NCBI GenBank assembly: GCA_949358305.1
Contig: OX442321.1
Span: 8,953,605-9,017,604 of the forward strand
Direction of reading: 5' to 3'
Length of the DNA stretch: 64,000 bases
Source of the DNA: Strigamia acuminata
Lineage: Eukaryota > Arthropoda > Chilopoda > Geophilomorpha > Linotaeniidae
Every line of letters begins with the position of its first letter. The first letter of the stretch is position 1. Of this stretch, positions 44,125 through 57,100 are shown piece by piece. The notes below the pieces were generated by a model. The model made no database searches, was not told where the DNA came from, and saw only the letters and a program-made list of their open reading frames with translations. A program made the translations under genes and the position numbers.

Positions 44125-45187
44125 AACCCGAACCTCCAACGTTCACAAGTGTTCAGAGTGATTGATTGCATTCCTCGTTTCAATATACTCGCTCGAGCAT
44201 GAGACTCTGATTACAAATCAAATGGACGCAAAAAAGGGAAAATGAGAAGAGAGAAAGAAAAACATAAAAATATAATAAAAATAAAAATAAAATAAAAAAT
44301 AAAAAAAAACTTGGCTATTACCATACATACACTTGATACTAAAGGAAAACCCGCAGCTGACAATTGGCGTGTCGTGCTGGGTTATGTTGTATTACCACAT
44401 GTCAAATTCAGAACAAAAATATTGAAGAAGAAATCTTATTAGGAAAACCTGCAAAACGTGCCACCTGTAGACTGACAAGTTTCTCGTGGATCAACACGGC
44501 TTACAACTCTAGGTAAAGTGGGTGTCGGTGGAACTAAATTGACACGCGCCACATTTCATAATCTGAATTTTTAATCAATTTCCTTGACGAAAGATAAGAA
44601 AATGCAAAATCATGCGCTGGCATGCGCTGGCTGTTGCGAATTAAATGATTTAGAAAGAAGAATGTTGGGGGATCAGAGAGGATCTTTTCACTTGTACATC
44701 AATTAATTCAAAGTGCAGCTTCATCTTTTCCAGTTGGTCAGAACGTAGTGAGTGGAGAATGGGAGAATGGGAGAATGGGAGGATGGGAAAAGAGCAGACA
44801 CAGCAGCATCCAAATGGCGCGCGCATTTAACAGGCCATTCCTTTTCTCCTAATCGTGATAAAGAGTGGGTTCATGTCATGCATGTGCAACTCAACTTCCG
44901 TGAAAGATCATTTGAACGTAATAAATTGCAAGGCAGCCAAGTGTGTTGAGTCACAACCCACTGCGACATCTGTCGTCGAATGAAGAGAAGAGTTTGAAAG
45001 GGGAATTGGGTTTGAATCAAGCGTTGACTCAAGGGAAATTCCTCTTCGCTCAAAGCCATCACGCCACGAATAAAACCCGCGATTCTTTCGCACTAAGGCA
45101 GTTTTTTTCTCCTCCTTCTTCTCTCTTTTTTTTCCTATTCATTTTCCCTTAGAATTCATTCCCCTTTCCCCCAACTTCTCTTCTCCC

Positions 45188-45226
45188 ACCTCGCCTCACC
45201 TCACCTCACCTCACCTCGCCTCAACC
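45188..45226. repeat. (CACCT)n / CGCCT repeat
   Basis: Pentamer run CCTCACCTCACCTCACCTCA bordered by CGCCT variants. Confidence 0.85.
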
Positions 45227-48200
45227 CCAATCACACACCACAGAGATTGGCCAATTTCGTCCATTGAATTGAAAAATCTTTTATGTCCTCAACTCTTTGC
45301 CCACTTATGTTTGGACGGAAAACAATCTTTAATGGAGCCAGATTAAACTCCCATCAGAGTGGGGAAAGATGTGAATTGAATGAGAAAGGGAGGGAGTATT
45401 GAGTGGAAAGAAGGCTAGCGACATTCCACGCCATATAAAGCGATTGCAACTTTGGATCGCTTGTGTATCTCAATTCCGAGCTGATGGCTACGCCCATTTC
45501 GTTGGTGGTCACTTTGGGACTCAAAGTAGTCAACGGATGTTATGGCCCCACAACCATTACAGCTGCAAGTCCCTCGTCCCGTGCCTGCGGTTCAGTCAGT
45601 CTGTCAACGGCCGTGCCGAGAGAAGTGAGAGCGCACCTGGAAAATGAATGGCCGCAATTTGGCTCGGGTGGATTTTTCATGGCCGGCATTATTGTTTACG
45701 GGGACCAGCGGGAGAACCTTTTATGGCACTGGAGCGCGCACGTCTTACCCACCCCAACTTAAAAGCATAGTCCACAAAAAAATGCCACAACTCCGATTAT
45801 CGCTTAAAAGAAGAAAAAAAAATCAATAACATAATAAAAATAAAGCAAAAAATAATAATAAAAAAAAAAATAAAAAAATAAAAAAAATAAAAATAACGCG
45901 GCTTTAACTTTTTGACGCGTTGTCACATAGCGAAGGATAAATTGAACGTGTTTGGAATAGAAAGTTTAATTTGTGTAGCGCAGCAAACTGAATTGATACG
46001 AAACTTTTTTGAGTGATCATTTTATTTGGCAAATTAATTACTGACGTCAAGTTTTAACGATCCAGGAACGACGAAAGGCTCGAACTGGGCTGACACCAAC
46101 GACGGACACAAGTGGATTTCATTTTCTTTGCACTTGACTCTCTTTCCTACAATTGTTTGTGGCAAGTCAACAAGAAAAAGGATGGAAAAACAAGGCTGAG
46201 GTAGTTTATATTAGAAAAAGCCAACGACCTAATCGAACTTGAGCTTTTATTACAGCATACGTATTGGAGAACCAGAATATGTCGGGGAGACACACAGAAG
46301 ATTAACTACAGGCAGACAAAACACAAAAAATGGTTATTTTTAGCAACTACGTTTCAGCTACAATTTTCACTTTTACTGTGGAAAGGGTAAAAAGCTACAG
46401 CAGAACATTAAGCACTTTCAGTTGTTTATGTTGTTGTCAAATCCATGGGACTTATTTTTTGATAAGCATATTTCAAAATCATCTTTGTCATATAAAAATT
46501 TAATCATTATTATTATTTTCATTTAAAAGCGAAGGAACGGAAATTTTTAATTCCAAGCTGATTTCTATACAGCATGCTTTCATAAAATGTTTTGTTTTTT
46601 CACACTTTATTTGCAGATTTCATTTTTATTTGTATTTTTTACTTTTAAAGCAAAACAGCAAACGGAGCAGGATCAAAGGGGGAGGGAGGGAGGGTGAAAA
46701 GGTAAGGTTAAATTCGAGGCACCAGGGTCACTGATTGAAAACCGTGGAGGAGTAATGACCAAAAAATCAAATCAAAATTATAATCTTTAGAATAGAACAA
46801 CAAACATGGCGGTGCATAGTTCAAGCGACGGTGTGATATCTATCCACCCCTTTAAAATCAAGAGGGGGATATTATTATTATTATTAATTTTTATTATTAC
46901 CTATTATTATTAACTATTATTATTTAATTTCTTATTCTTTACCCACTTCTAGAACCACTTTATTTTTTTTTCTTTATCTTGTATATTCGGAATTACACAT
47001 TTACAACAAAAGTTGACAAAATAAACTCTCCTCTCTCAAATGTATTTTTTAAAGGCCATTACCATGCACAGATATGAAAAGCAACTTTTTAGGTCAGGAG
47101 GTTTCTTTCAAATTCAACCTCCACTTTTTATAGATCCCCCGACAACTGTTACAAATCTTTAGACCACTCAAATTGGTCTGGAATAAAACATAGTACAAGC
47201 GTCTAGAGCTATGTACATGCTGGACAAGAAATAGGAACGATTTCAAATTAGAATCTTAATAATCAAAAATAAAACAACAAATTTCTCACTATTTTGTTTC
47301 TCTAGTTCTGATTTCTAAATTCTCAAAACGTCTTTTAACTCCACGGCAGATTTTTATTTTGCTCTTCAATGACCCTGGCACCGTTTAGTGTCATCAATAC
47401 AACTCTTTCAAGATATTTGAAATGCAATTAAATTATCCAAAACGGTCATCACTTTTCTTCATTCTTTTCGTCATTCCCTAGCTTATTTTATTTTATTTTA
47501 TTTCATTTTATTTTATTATTTAAAGAATTCGAGAAAAATAAAAATTAGTATTATTCCGGTCAGAACATTTTTCAAATTTATTTTTTATTGAATTTATTAT
47601 TAACTTTTGAATCGATTTATTAAATGAGAGAAAGCAAAAACGTTTTGCAAAGCAGCTTCAAAAAATTGCAGCGTACAATTACTTCATATGGATTTATTTG
47701 GATTATGAATTTTTTTTATTTTATTATTAATTATTAGTATAGTATTAGTTCTACTCAAAATAACTTATTTTGAGCAAGTTTTTTTCACTTTTTTCATTCA
47801 AAATATCTTGAAAGACGAACATATGTATGTCCTTCAGTCATTTTTTTTAAGCTATTATTTGTCTCTGGGAAAATAAAAATATTATGTGATTATTTTTCTT
47901 AACTTCATTTAAAAAAAAAACCTTTTTCAATTTTTTTTTCACATTTAATTTTATATTATTTCATCACCGTCATATCATCGTTTTATCAATAGCCACTTTT
48001 CACTTTTTCCCATTATTTTTTTTATATTCAATTGAAAATAATAAACTGATTAATATTAACAGACTCTGGCTTTACTTCAGAATGTTTGACATTTTGAAGA
48101 GTAAAGACCTGAGGTGTTTCTTGTCCAAAGTAGTGCCGTTAACAACAACATAACAAGAGTGTAGAGTGAGAGACCATATACACTGTATAATAACAATATG

Positions 48201-51200
48201 AAAAAATATCACAAATTATGGATAGAAATGACAGAACAGAAGGGGTTCCCACTAAACCCCTCATTAATAAATGATTTGTTTCCATGACAAAAAAGAACAG
48301 AGATTTACATTCAAAAATAGTTTTCACCTATTATAATAATAAATGTTAATCATTAGAATTATTATAATGTACCAATAAAATAGATTCAAGAGTCTATGAA
48401 TACAATTCTACAATTATTATTAATTATTATTATTTATCATCAAAATTATTGTGTTCCACTTTTCTATAAAAAACAGAATCGGAAAAAAAATTATTCAAAA
48501 AATAAAAAATCAAAACAAACCACTAGAATAAAAATATCAATTCATTTTTACCTTTTTTTGCAGGTTTTTTTGTTTGTTTATATATATATTTTTTTTGTCT
48601 ACGCTTTCAGAGTTAATCATAATCAGACACCCTTTCCAATACAACAGCTCTTGTCAAAAAAAAGATTTAAAATAACTTTTAATAAAAACGCAAATCCAAT
48701 TAAAACGATGTAGGCTGAATAATGGGAAAGGGATAAATAACCTTCATTTTTTTTTTCTTTTTGTTTTTTTTAAATCTGGTTGTAATTCAGATGAGACACA
48801 TTTGAAATATTTTCCAATGGTTAAAAAAATTTTAATACAAACATTTGCATATTATTAATTCAAACAATATGACATATATACGTATGTATATGTATATATA
48901 TATTATTCGACAAATACTTGAAAAATTGCCAAACGAATTACCTCCAGATTGCCAAGTCATTCAACAAACGTACATTCTAGTTTCTTACATCATTGAATAT
49001 CTTATACATAAGATTTCGTATCCACTACGTTTCATTATTAGTCATGGTGTCTATTTTTTGTTATTTTCTTTAAAAAAAAAACCGTTTGGAAATGCATTCA
49101 GTTCTACAAATTAGCCGATTAAATCGTTTCATACAATGTTTTCTTCTTCCCTTTACTACACCTAACTTCCTAAAAAAAATTTGTCAATGTACAACAGTGG
49201 AACATCCACTTGAAGGTATAAAATGTTTAACACATTTCAACATGAGTACTTATTTCTTTGCACGTTTACTTTATAATGTAGATATAGATATAATAGTAGT
49301 AACAAGGGACAGAATGGGATAAGGTATAAGAGAGGGAAAAATTTCTTAATTTTTTTTTCTTTTTAATTTTTTTTTTTTTAAGGAAGGATAAACGGATAGG
49401 CATCACATTGGCGGTAAAGTTCCCTCAGCCATGATATTGTAGGTTTCCAATTTGTGTTTTGTTGTACAAAAGGAAAGAAATAAAGTAAAACAAAAAAAAA
49501 ATAAAAAAATAATAGAAAAATAAAAGTGAACAAAAAAAGAAAAAAGAAGCAGAAACTACCGTTACATCTCTCAAGCTATTATAAGCTAAGCAGCGAATCT
49601 CTAAGCATTTTGTCAAAACATACAATTTATTATTTCTTTTTAATCCATTTCAATTACCCAAACTGGACTGTACCGTCTCTGACTCTCTTCAGATTACTTT
49701 AATAACTCAAATTTTTATGGCTATGGAGATCAAAGTTGCCCATTTTTATTATGTGTAATAAAGTCAAAATTTAAATTTCAAACTTGAAGACTTAAAATTT
49801 AAAAACATAATTAAATTTAGAAAATGACAAAATGTATTCAAGTTGATAACAAATATAAAATAAAAACGGCCTTCTTTATCTTTGTCCCAACGTCCATACC
49901 AAATTTGATTTACTAAAATAATTCGTAAACATCTATACATATAAAATAAAAAAATGTTTACAAAACCAACATCCTTTTACCGTCATATCATATCATATAT
50001 CAATCAATCAATTGTTATTATTTTTTGTTAAACTTTCATTTCAACTGTACTTGGAAAAATTGAAGTTAAAATTATACAAACTTAAAAACTAAACGATTCG
50101 ATTAAAGAAAAACGTAATTAATTAATTCAGTTCGTTTATGATTATTACAATTTGAGGAACTACAATCACTAAATAGTTAAAAAATAAGAAACAATAAAGA
50201 AAAATCAAAAAAGAAAATTAAACGATAGGTATATTCTAATAAGACGTAACATCAATTAGTGAGAAAAGTAATCGATATTAAAAATCACATAACTGGTCGA
50301 TTTACATTTTCCTATAAGTAAAATATTCCACTGGTATTATTATTAAAACTGATTGTTATGAAAGCTACTAAAGCTCACTACGCTAAGCTAAACAGCTTTT
50401 AAAAATAAACGAGGCTATGTATTCTGTTAGAAATCGTTGTATCTACTATTTAAACCCTAAACTATGCCTTAATTAGTAAACGCTAAATAGCTAAAAATTT
50501 GCCTGATAGTTATTTAACCGTGGTTATTATCATTATTAATCTGTGTCACTACAACAGGTCCACGCTTGTCAGATTTTATAATCACTAGACATGATATCAA
50601 CTACAGCACAAATCACAATACAATGCTTTGGAGTGGGACAAAAGAAAAATCAAACAATAAACTTTGTATCCAATAACTAGACTTTACTGAAAAATTAACT
50701 AAATTATCCTAACACTAATATTTTATCGTCCACTAATTTTTTGTTCATTTTGCTAAACTGTTTATTATAGCACTATTAATTCATTAATTAATTAATCAAT
50801 ATTATTATCATTATTTAATATTATTTAATATTATAATTATTATTATTATTTCAAAGGTTGTGATGCGCAAAAAGTAAAGAGCAGTTTAAAGGAAACCAAC
50901 TTTTTCTCGCATTTCGACATCATTTAACTTTTTAATTCTTTCTCCAAATCAAAGAAAAAAAGACTAAAAAAGTTGGTTGCCTCTAAATATCCACCCGCCA
51001 TTCACTACCTGTCCATTTCCTCCCAGTGAATTTTACACATTTATTGTAATGATAAACCTATAGCAAAGGCAAAGGCCACGCACCTCTACAGCAAGATACA
51101 ACAAGCTTGGACCTGTATGATTCGTGTGAAGTATTTTGGCTTCTGCCGAAACAGTAAACAACTGAAAAGTAGCAAAAGTTTGTTTGTTTTCATTTTTTGT

Positions 51201-52431
51201 GTTGCATCAATTTTCTTCGCCACACTATCAATCTTTTCTCGGCTGGAGGGCATTACGTCACGATCAGGGGGTAAAAACGTTACAAAATATAAAATAATAA
51301 TAGTCAAATTAAACGTAGTATTGTAAGTTATATAAAAAAAACCAAGCCTAAACCATTCGTCAATGCTCAGGCAAACTCATGTCCTTTCTCGCACGAAACG
51401 AACACATTTTTGCCTCGTTTTTCTTATTCTGAGTGTTAAGTCAGCACAGGTAGGGATGTACGATGCAGGCAGGCGAAAAGAAGGGTAAGGACACCGCTTT
51501 CCTTCTGCTTTAATTGGTCGATAGTTCTTGCTAAATGTCTTGACTACATCTATTACAGACTTAGTGTTCTTCTCAATGCTGAGTCTAGAGCATCTTCAAA
51601 TAAAAATACCGAGGGGACAAAGATTTGATTACGGTATATATATATATTATATATATATTTATAATATATATATATATAATTGTTCATTTCGTTATTTCTT
51701 TTTTTTTCAGTTCAAAGGCCCAAGATAAAACAAAGTTTAAATAAAATTTAAAGTAAAATTTCTTTTGATTTTAAAAAAGAACAAAAAAAGGCGATTAATA
51801 ATAACAGGAAAACTTGATGTTTGTTAAGGACATTTAAGTTGATATGTTTTGTTCCATTTTTTCTTATTTTTGTTTAAATATTTCTTTTTCTTTTTTTATG
51901 TGTGATTGGAGTCTTCTATTGCAGCACCACTGAATCCCAGTTTGCAAAAACCTCCTCTTCTGACATTAGTATCGTCTCACACCACTGTTGGAAAACACAA
52001 CACATGAACAGAAAGCCAGGAGGACGGCTTCTATAAAATTGGGATATTTGCAGGAGCACGAGCAGCACAAATTGATGCTGGATGGAGATGTCTTAAGCAG
52101 TGGCGCCTTCAACAATATCTTCTCTAAGTGTTTCTACGTGTCTGCTATTCGATTCATTTTCTGATTTTGCTTCTTCTGACCGAGATATTGAAAATGGTAC
52201 AAGTTCAACATGTTTAAAGCCATCACTCAACTTACAGAAATGGTTATTAGCTTAATGAATAGTTTACTAAGTTTGAGGAAGGAAATAGAGGGGAAATGGG
52301 GGCATTATAGATGTATAACAACAACTCACATCACAATTTTTTTGTTTAATTAATTAATTAATTAATTAATAATTTTGTTCCAACACAGCCTGGAGGGTAT
52401 TCAGAATGGGATTGATTGGGGCAGGAAACAG

Positions 52432-52500
52432 GACACACACACACACGCGCGCAAACTCACACACACACATGTCACACACACACACACACACACGCACACA
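52432..52500. repeat. (CA)n microsatellite, interrupted
   Basis: Three ACAC runs separated by GCGCGCAAACT and TGT interruptions. Confidence 0.85.
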
Positions 52501-53871
52501 CTGCATATTTCTTCTTTTTTTTCTTCTCGTTTTTTCAGTTTTTTAAATAGAGTACAAACAAACATTACAACACTGGGCTGGTGTCCCTCCCAACTGTGAC
52601 CTCAATTTAAGACGACTGTCTCCCCCTGGTGATCGGGAAGTGAAAACATTTTCCCAAAAATCAGACAATAGTGGATTATAATTGAATAGATATAATATAT
52701 GTATATATATTTATATATATATATTTCTTTAGAGCCCATATAAAAAATCCTTCCAGGGGGGGTGTGTAGCCCATGAAAAGATAGTGCACAATATTTTTTT
52801 TTTCCATTTAAACTGTTTTTCTCAGTATGCATTGATATTAAAGAATATGAATCTTCAGAAACACACTAGAGATTGATTACAGTTGTGTTGATAAAGTGCA
52901 TGGAATTATTATTAATATTCTTATTTTTTTTTCAATTATCACCTGACACCTAACGCTATCTGCATTCTCAGAAACATTATAAAAATGAGTTTTTTTTTCT
53001 CTTCCTTCAAATTTGCGAAAAGGTAAAAATTGTTACATTTGATTGAAATATAGTTTAAGTTATAGTAATAAAAGATTTCAGGAACATCCTTTTGCAGGTG
53101 AGACAAAGCAGGATAATGAGAGGAAAACAGTAGGGCAATCAATGTTTTAAAGGAGTGGGGGGAAGTATCACTACAGAGATAGCGAGTAAAGGGAAGAGAG
53201 AAAAGGGTGAGGAGGATTCTGATTGCATGTTTGGCATCAAGATATATCATCACAGTCTTGGATTGAATATTATTATTATTTATTATTATTATTATTACTA
53301 TTGATTGATTTTTTTTGTTATATTTAAAATTTTATATTTAATCATTAAATTTAGACTGCCAACCTGCACATCACAACACGCTCATTCTATGACTAGAATT
53401 TCAGCCAATCGGCAGCCAAAAATTTTTCTATTCTAAAATCACCAACATCTTTTTGTTTTTAAAACCTTCGCGGAACCACCTTCCCTGGATTTGATTGGTC
53501 AGTTGTGCTTAGGGTACGAAACTCAACGACTTTGGCTGGATAAACCGAGGATGTTCTGGTCAAACTTGTGTAAGTGTGTGTGGATACGGGATATAGAGAC
53601 AAGAGGAATCTGAGAAGGGTGGGAGGGAAATGGAAATGGAAAGAGTTAGGAAGGATAAACAGATGGGAACCAGGGGCCAACAACAATTCCTACAAAACGT
53701 GTCCCTGTAACAACCTTCACACTCATCATAATGGGGATATATTTATGTGTATAGTATTATATAATATAGTTTCAATCTATTTATATATTTTATACTAAAA
53801 TAAAATAATTGAAAGATAAGAAAAAAAAGTTAAAAAAAAATATTACAAAAAAAACAAATTTAAAATTCTCC

Positions 53872-53872
53872 C

Positions 53873-53931
<59 letters not shown>
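53872..53931. repeat. (TAA)20 microsatellite
   Basis: About 20 uninterrupted TAA/AAT units. Confidence 0.9.
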
Positions 53932-53932
<1 letters not shown>

Positions 53933-54178
53933 TTAATTTAAAAAAACAAAATTCATAACACAATCGTTGTTCATATCCATCTGACCTCAACCAAACCTTT
54001 TTCTTTTTTTTTTCCGTCCCCCTGGAAGGCAAATTTGTTGAGGATTTTTTTTTCTTGTTTCTTATTTAGAATTTTTTTTTCTTTTTTCTTTTTGTTGAAT
54101 TTTTTTTTCTCCTGTATTTTCTTGCTTGGTGACTTAAAATTAAATTTAAAAAAAAACATGTGGCGAACCGTCGTCCAC

Positions 54179-57100
54179 TCAGTGGACGCATACGGGCACC
54201 TCGGGGATGTGGAAGTATTTACACATAGGACGAGTACATTTTCCTTTGGCTGCATCACGACAAACAGTCACTTTTCCATCCGTTACTTCAACATAATCTA
54301 AAATTAAAAACCAAAATTATTCATATTTAAGGAAAAATAAATAATAAAAACAAACAAACAAACATTCGTTCATGAATAACTTTTGTTTTTATCAATTAGA
54401 AGCGTGAAGAAAGCGCACAGAACAAATTATTTAGAAAACAAACAAAATTAAGAGAATTTATCATCATCATCATCATCCTCCATGGAAACGGAATAAGAGC
54501 AGTGTAGATGCTGATCAGAATTCCTACCGCCCGCCGCTCATTCAATATTTATACACCACCTCTCTCAATCTCTCTCGAAAAAAATAAAAGATAAAAAAAA
54601 GAAATAATAATAATAAGTAAATAAATAAGCAGAGAGAAAATAGAAGCAGCGAACCGAACAGGTATTTTTCGCTTGTCTTTTTCACTATATACAGACCCCT
54701 AGTCAACAGATATTATTCGTATATAGGTTGGCATGAAAGAAATGAACCCAGTTCCCAGTCCATTTCCGCCAACCCAAGAAAACAAGAGAACCGCCAACAT
54801 CTGTTACGTTACCATGGAGACACTGGCAAATAAGCAATAAAATCGAGAAAATCGCTCTCTCAACCACCAGCTGCACCAACAAAACAGCCCAAGAGATGAG
54901 GTCTTAAAACTGCTTTTGCTTTCAAAACAGCAATTCCACGCATAAGCAAAGAACGACTCATGCACTCAAAACGGCTTCGAGGCCACTCTTCCACAACTGA
55001 CTGATCTTCAAGTTTTAAAATAGGATGTGATTACAACATTTCTATTTCCTCCCACCTCGCGAGCTACCGCCTCGTTTTCGAGTCAATGAAAAATTATGGA
55101 AACACAAACGCACTTTTCCATTACACCAAACACATTCAAAGCTAAATAAATTCGCAAGAAAAGCGACCGACAGCAATTTGTAACAAATTTAGCGCGCCCA
55201 TTTAGGCTTCCTAACCCTATTAAAACTTAAGCACAAAATCGTTAAGACTGAATCTTTTATGTCTAGTTTATGATTAACCACACATCTCGCATGAATATTT
55301 GACAAAATTAGAAAGCACAAAATTGATTTATCACTTTTTTTTCTTTTTTCTTTTTTTTACAGCGCCGTTATTTTACTCCTACTGAAGAGTATGGGACTGT
55401 CCCAATTGATCGTATTGAGACGTCCTAAATAATTGTGTATTCAGGAAGGTGTTGAATTTTTATTTCTCTGCCTGTCTGAATGATCTAAAGCTCGCTTACT
55501 TGTCTTTCCTGTACATTTCCACTGTTTTTAGAATGAGCACCTTCTCTTCAACTTAGAACAGTGTCTTAAACCCTTGTAATTAAATTCGGTACCGCTTCAA
55601 TTTAGAGTAAAATGACAACTCGTTTTAAATCACGTAAAGTGAATTATTTCTGATCAACACCAAAAAGATACTACAATATAAGCTTCAATAGATTTGAGTT
55701 GAGTGACTTATCACTTGTTGTGAATTCATAGAATTTATAGAGAAAAAAAAATTGTATTTGTACTTACCCTCGACAAGGTGGACGTAGCGACACTGTGGCC
55801 TTTTGCATTGACCAAACTTAAAATCTCGGCACACCAGGAGGGTGTCCAGCAACTGGAAAATTGAAAAGAAAAAGTAAATAAAGGAAAGCGGAAAAAAATC
55901 AAATCGGATTTCTAAAAATTCAAATTATCAACTTGAACGCGCAAGATATTTCTCCTCCCAAGTAAAAATAAAATAAATAGAAAGAAAATCGAGAGAGGAA
56001 AAAAAAAATAGAGTGAAAATCCTCGTTTGGCAAATGCAGAGTGCAAAGAAGAAGAGAGAAAAAAAGCATGCAAAAAATCTGATTACTTCCTCAGACATTC
56101 AGTGAATGAGGAACTCGACTCAGCCAACAAACATGCAAATATGGCATCTCCCTTGGTGAAAACTTGTTGATTTCCGCAGTTTAAGATGCTGATTTTTGTT
56201 GACTTTGTCAATTAAACTGACAAGGTACATTCAACAGTCATCAAATGTTTCTACAAACTCGAAAATTCACCAAGAATATGCTATATTCAACGTCTCCATA
56301 GCATCACCGACATGCACAACATATCTCCACTAAGATAATTACAAACTAAAAAAATGTTATTTAATGAATAAAGCCAGTTGCATCAATTTTTTATTTTAAT
56401 AAATAATCATTTCATTAACGTAACACTTAATAGGATTTTCTTTAAAATCTAATAAATTCATTTTTTTTTCAAAAAAAATGGTACAACTAGCTGTTCATTC
56501 CGTAAAAAAAAGTACTTAAACTTTTCTGTATTAAGTAAAGTAAAAACAGTAGAAAATAAAATATAGAGAGAGAAGAGAGAGGAAAATACCTGACCGTTCT
56601 CGTCATAGTATTCGACACTAGTGGAATTATTTAGGAGCGTGCCGGCCATGGCAGCGGTGGATTGAATCATGGGTACTACACCACGGATTGGTAAACGTAG
56701 CAACGCATCAGCAGAGAAACGAAGAACCGTTCAGTTTTTAATACATTTTTTTTTAACGAATAAATATTTGTGCGGCGTGATGTGGCAGCAAACGAGCATG
56801 CATTTGTTTGTTTACGAGTTATTTTTCACAGTGAGTTAAGGGAGTTAGTTATAAGCAATGTGAGTGCGTCAACATGAGAGGCCATGCCGTGTATTGTGGC
56901 GGTGATCGGCGCGTTGGTGCGGCCAGTGATGGTTGGTGGTTGGTTGGTGCACAACGCAGGAATAAAGGTTGGGGCCCATGAAATGACACAAAGACAAAAC
57001 CAAAAGAAAAAAAAGAAGAAAGAGAGATAAAGGATTTGATTAGTTGCACTTAAAAAAAGTCAATTTAATTATTAGTTTCTTAAATTCTACGAAGCAAACA

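Larger units (their letters stand above)
37680..46300. other. Gene-free spacer downstream of muscleblind
   Basis: No coding exon, tRNA or transposon was recognised. Composition is more balanced than in the following 8 kb. TATAAAAGG occurs at 38898-38906 and 43040-43048, both in GC-balanced surroundings, but no exon with a recognisable protein follows either. Simple repeats are listed separately. The short frames near 41.7-42.1 kb and 45.4-45.8 kb do not look like known proteins. Confidence 0.45.
46301..54178 (-). other. Very AT-rich stretch, probable long 3' UTR of muscleblind
   Basis: The stretch starts right after the last muscleblind stop codon (54179) in the direction of transcription. 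It is strongly AT-rich with poly-A/poly-T and ATT runs and has no coding exon on either strand. It contains (CA)n near 52432-52500, (TAATT)n near 52347-52370 and (TAA)n at 53872-53931. TTTATT motifs (AATAAA on the minus strand) are frequent, so the true poly-A site cannot be chosen. Muscleblind genes of other animals are known to have long 3' UTRs. The left limit is set only by the change in composition and is a guess. Confidence 0.4.
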
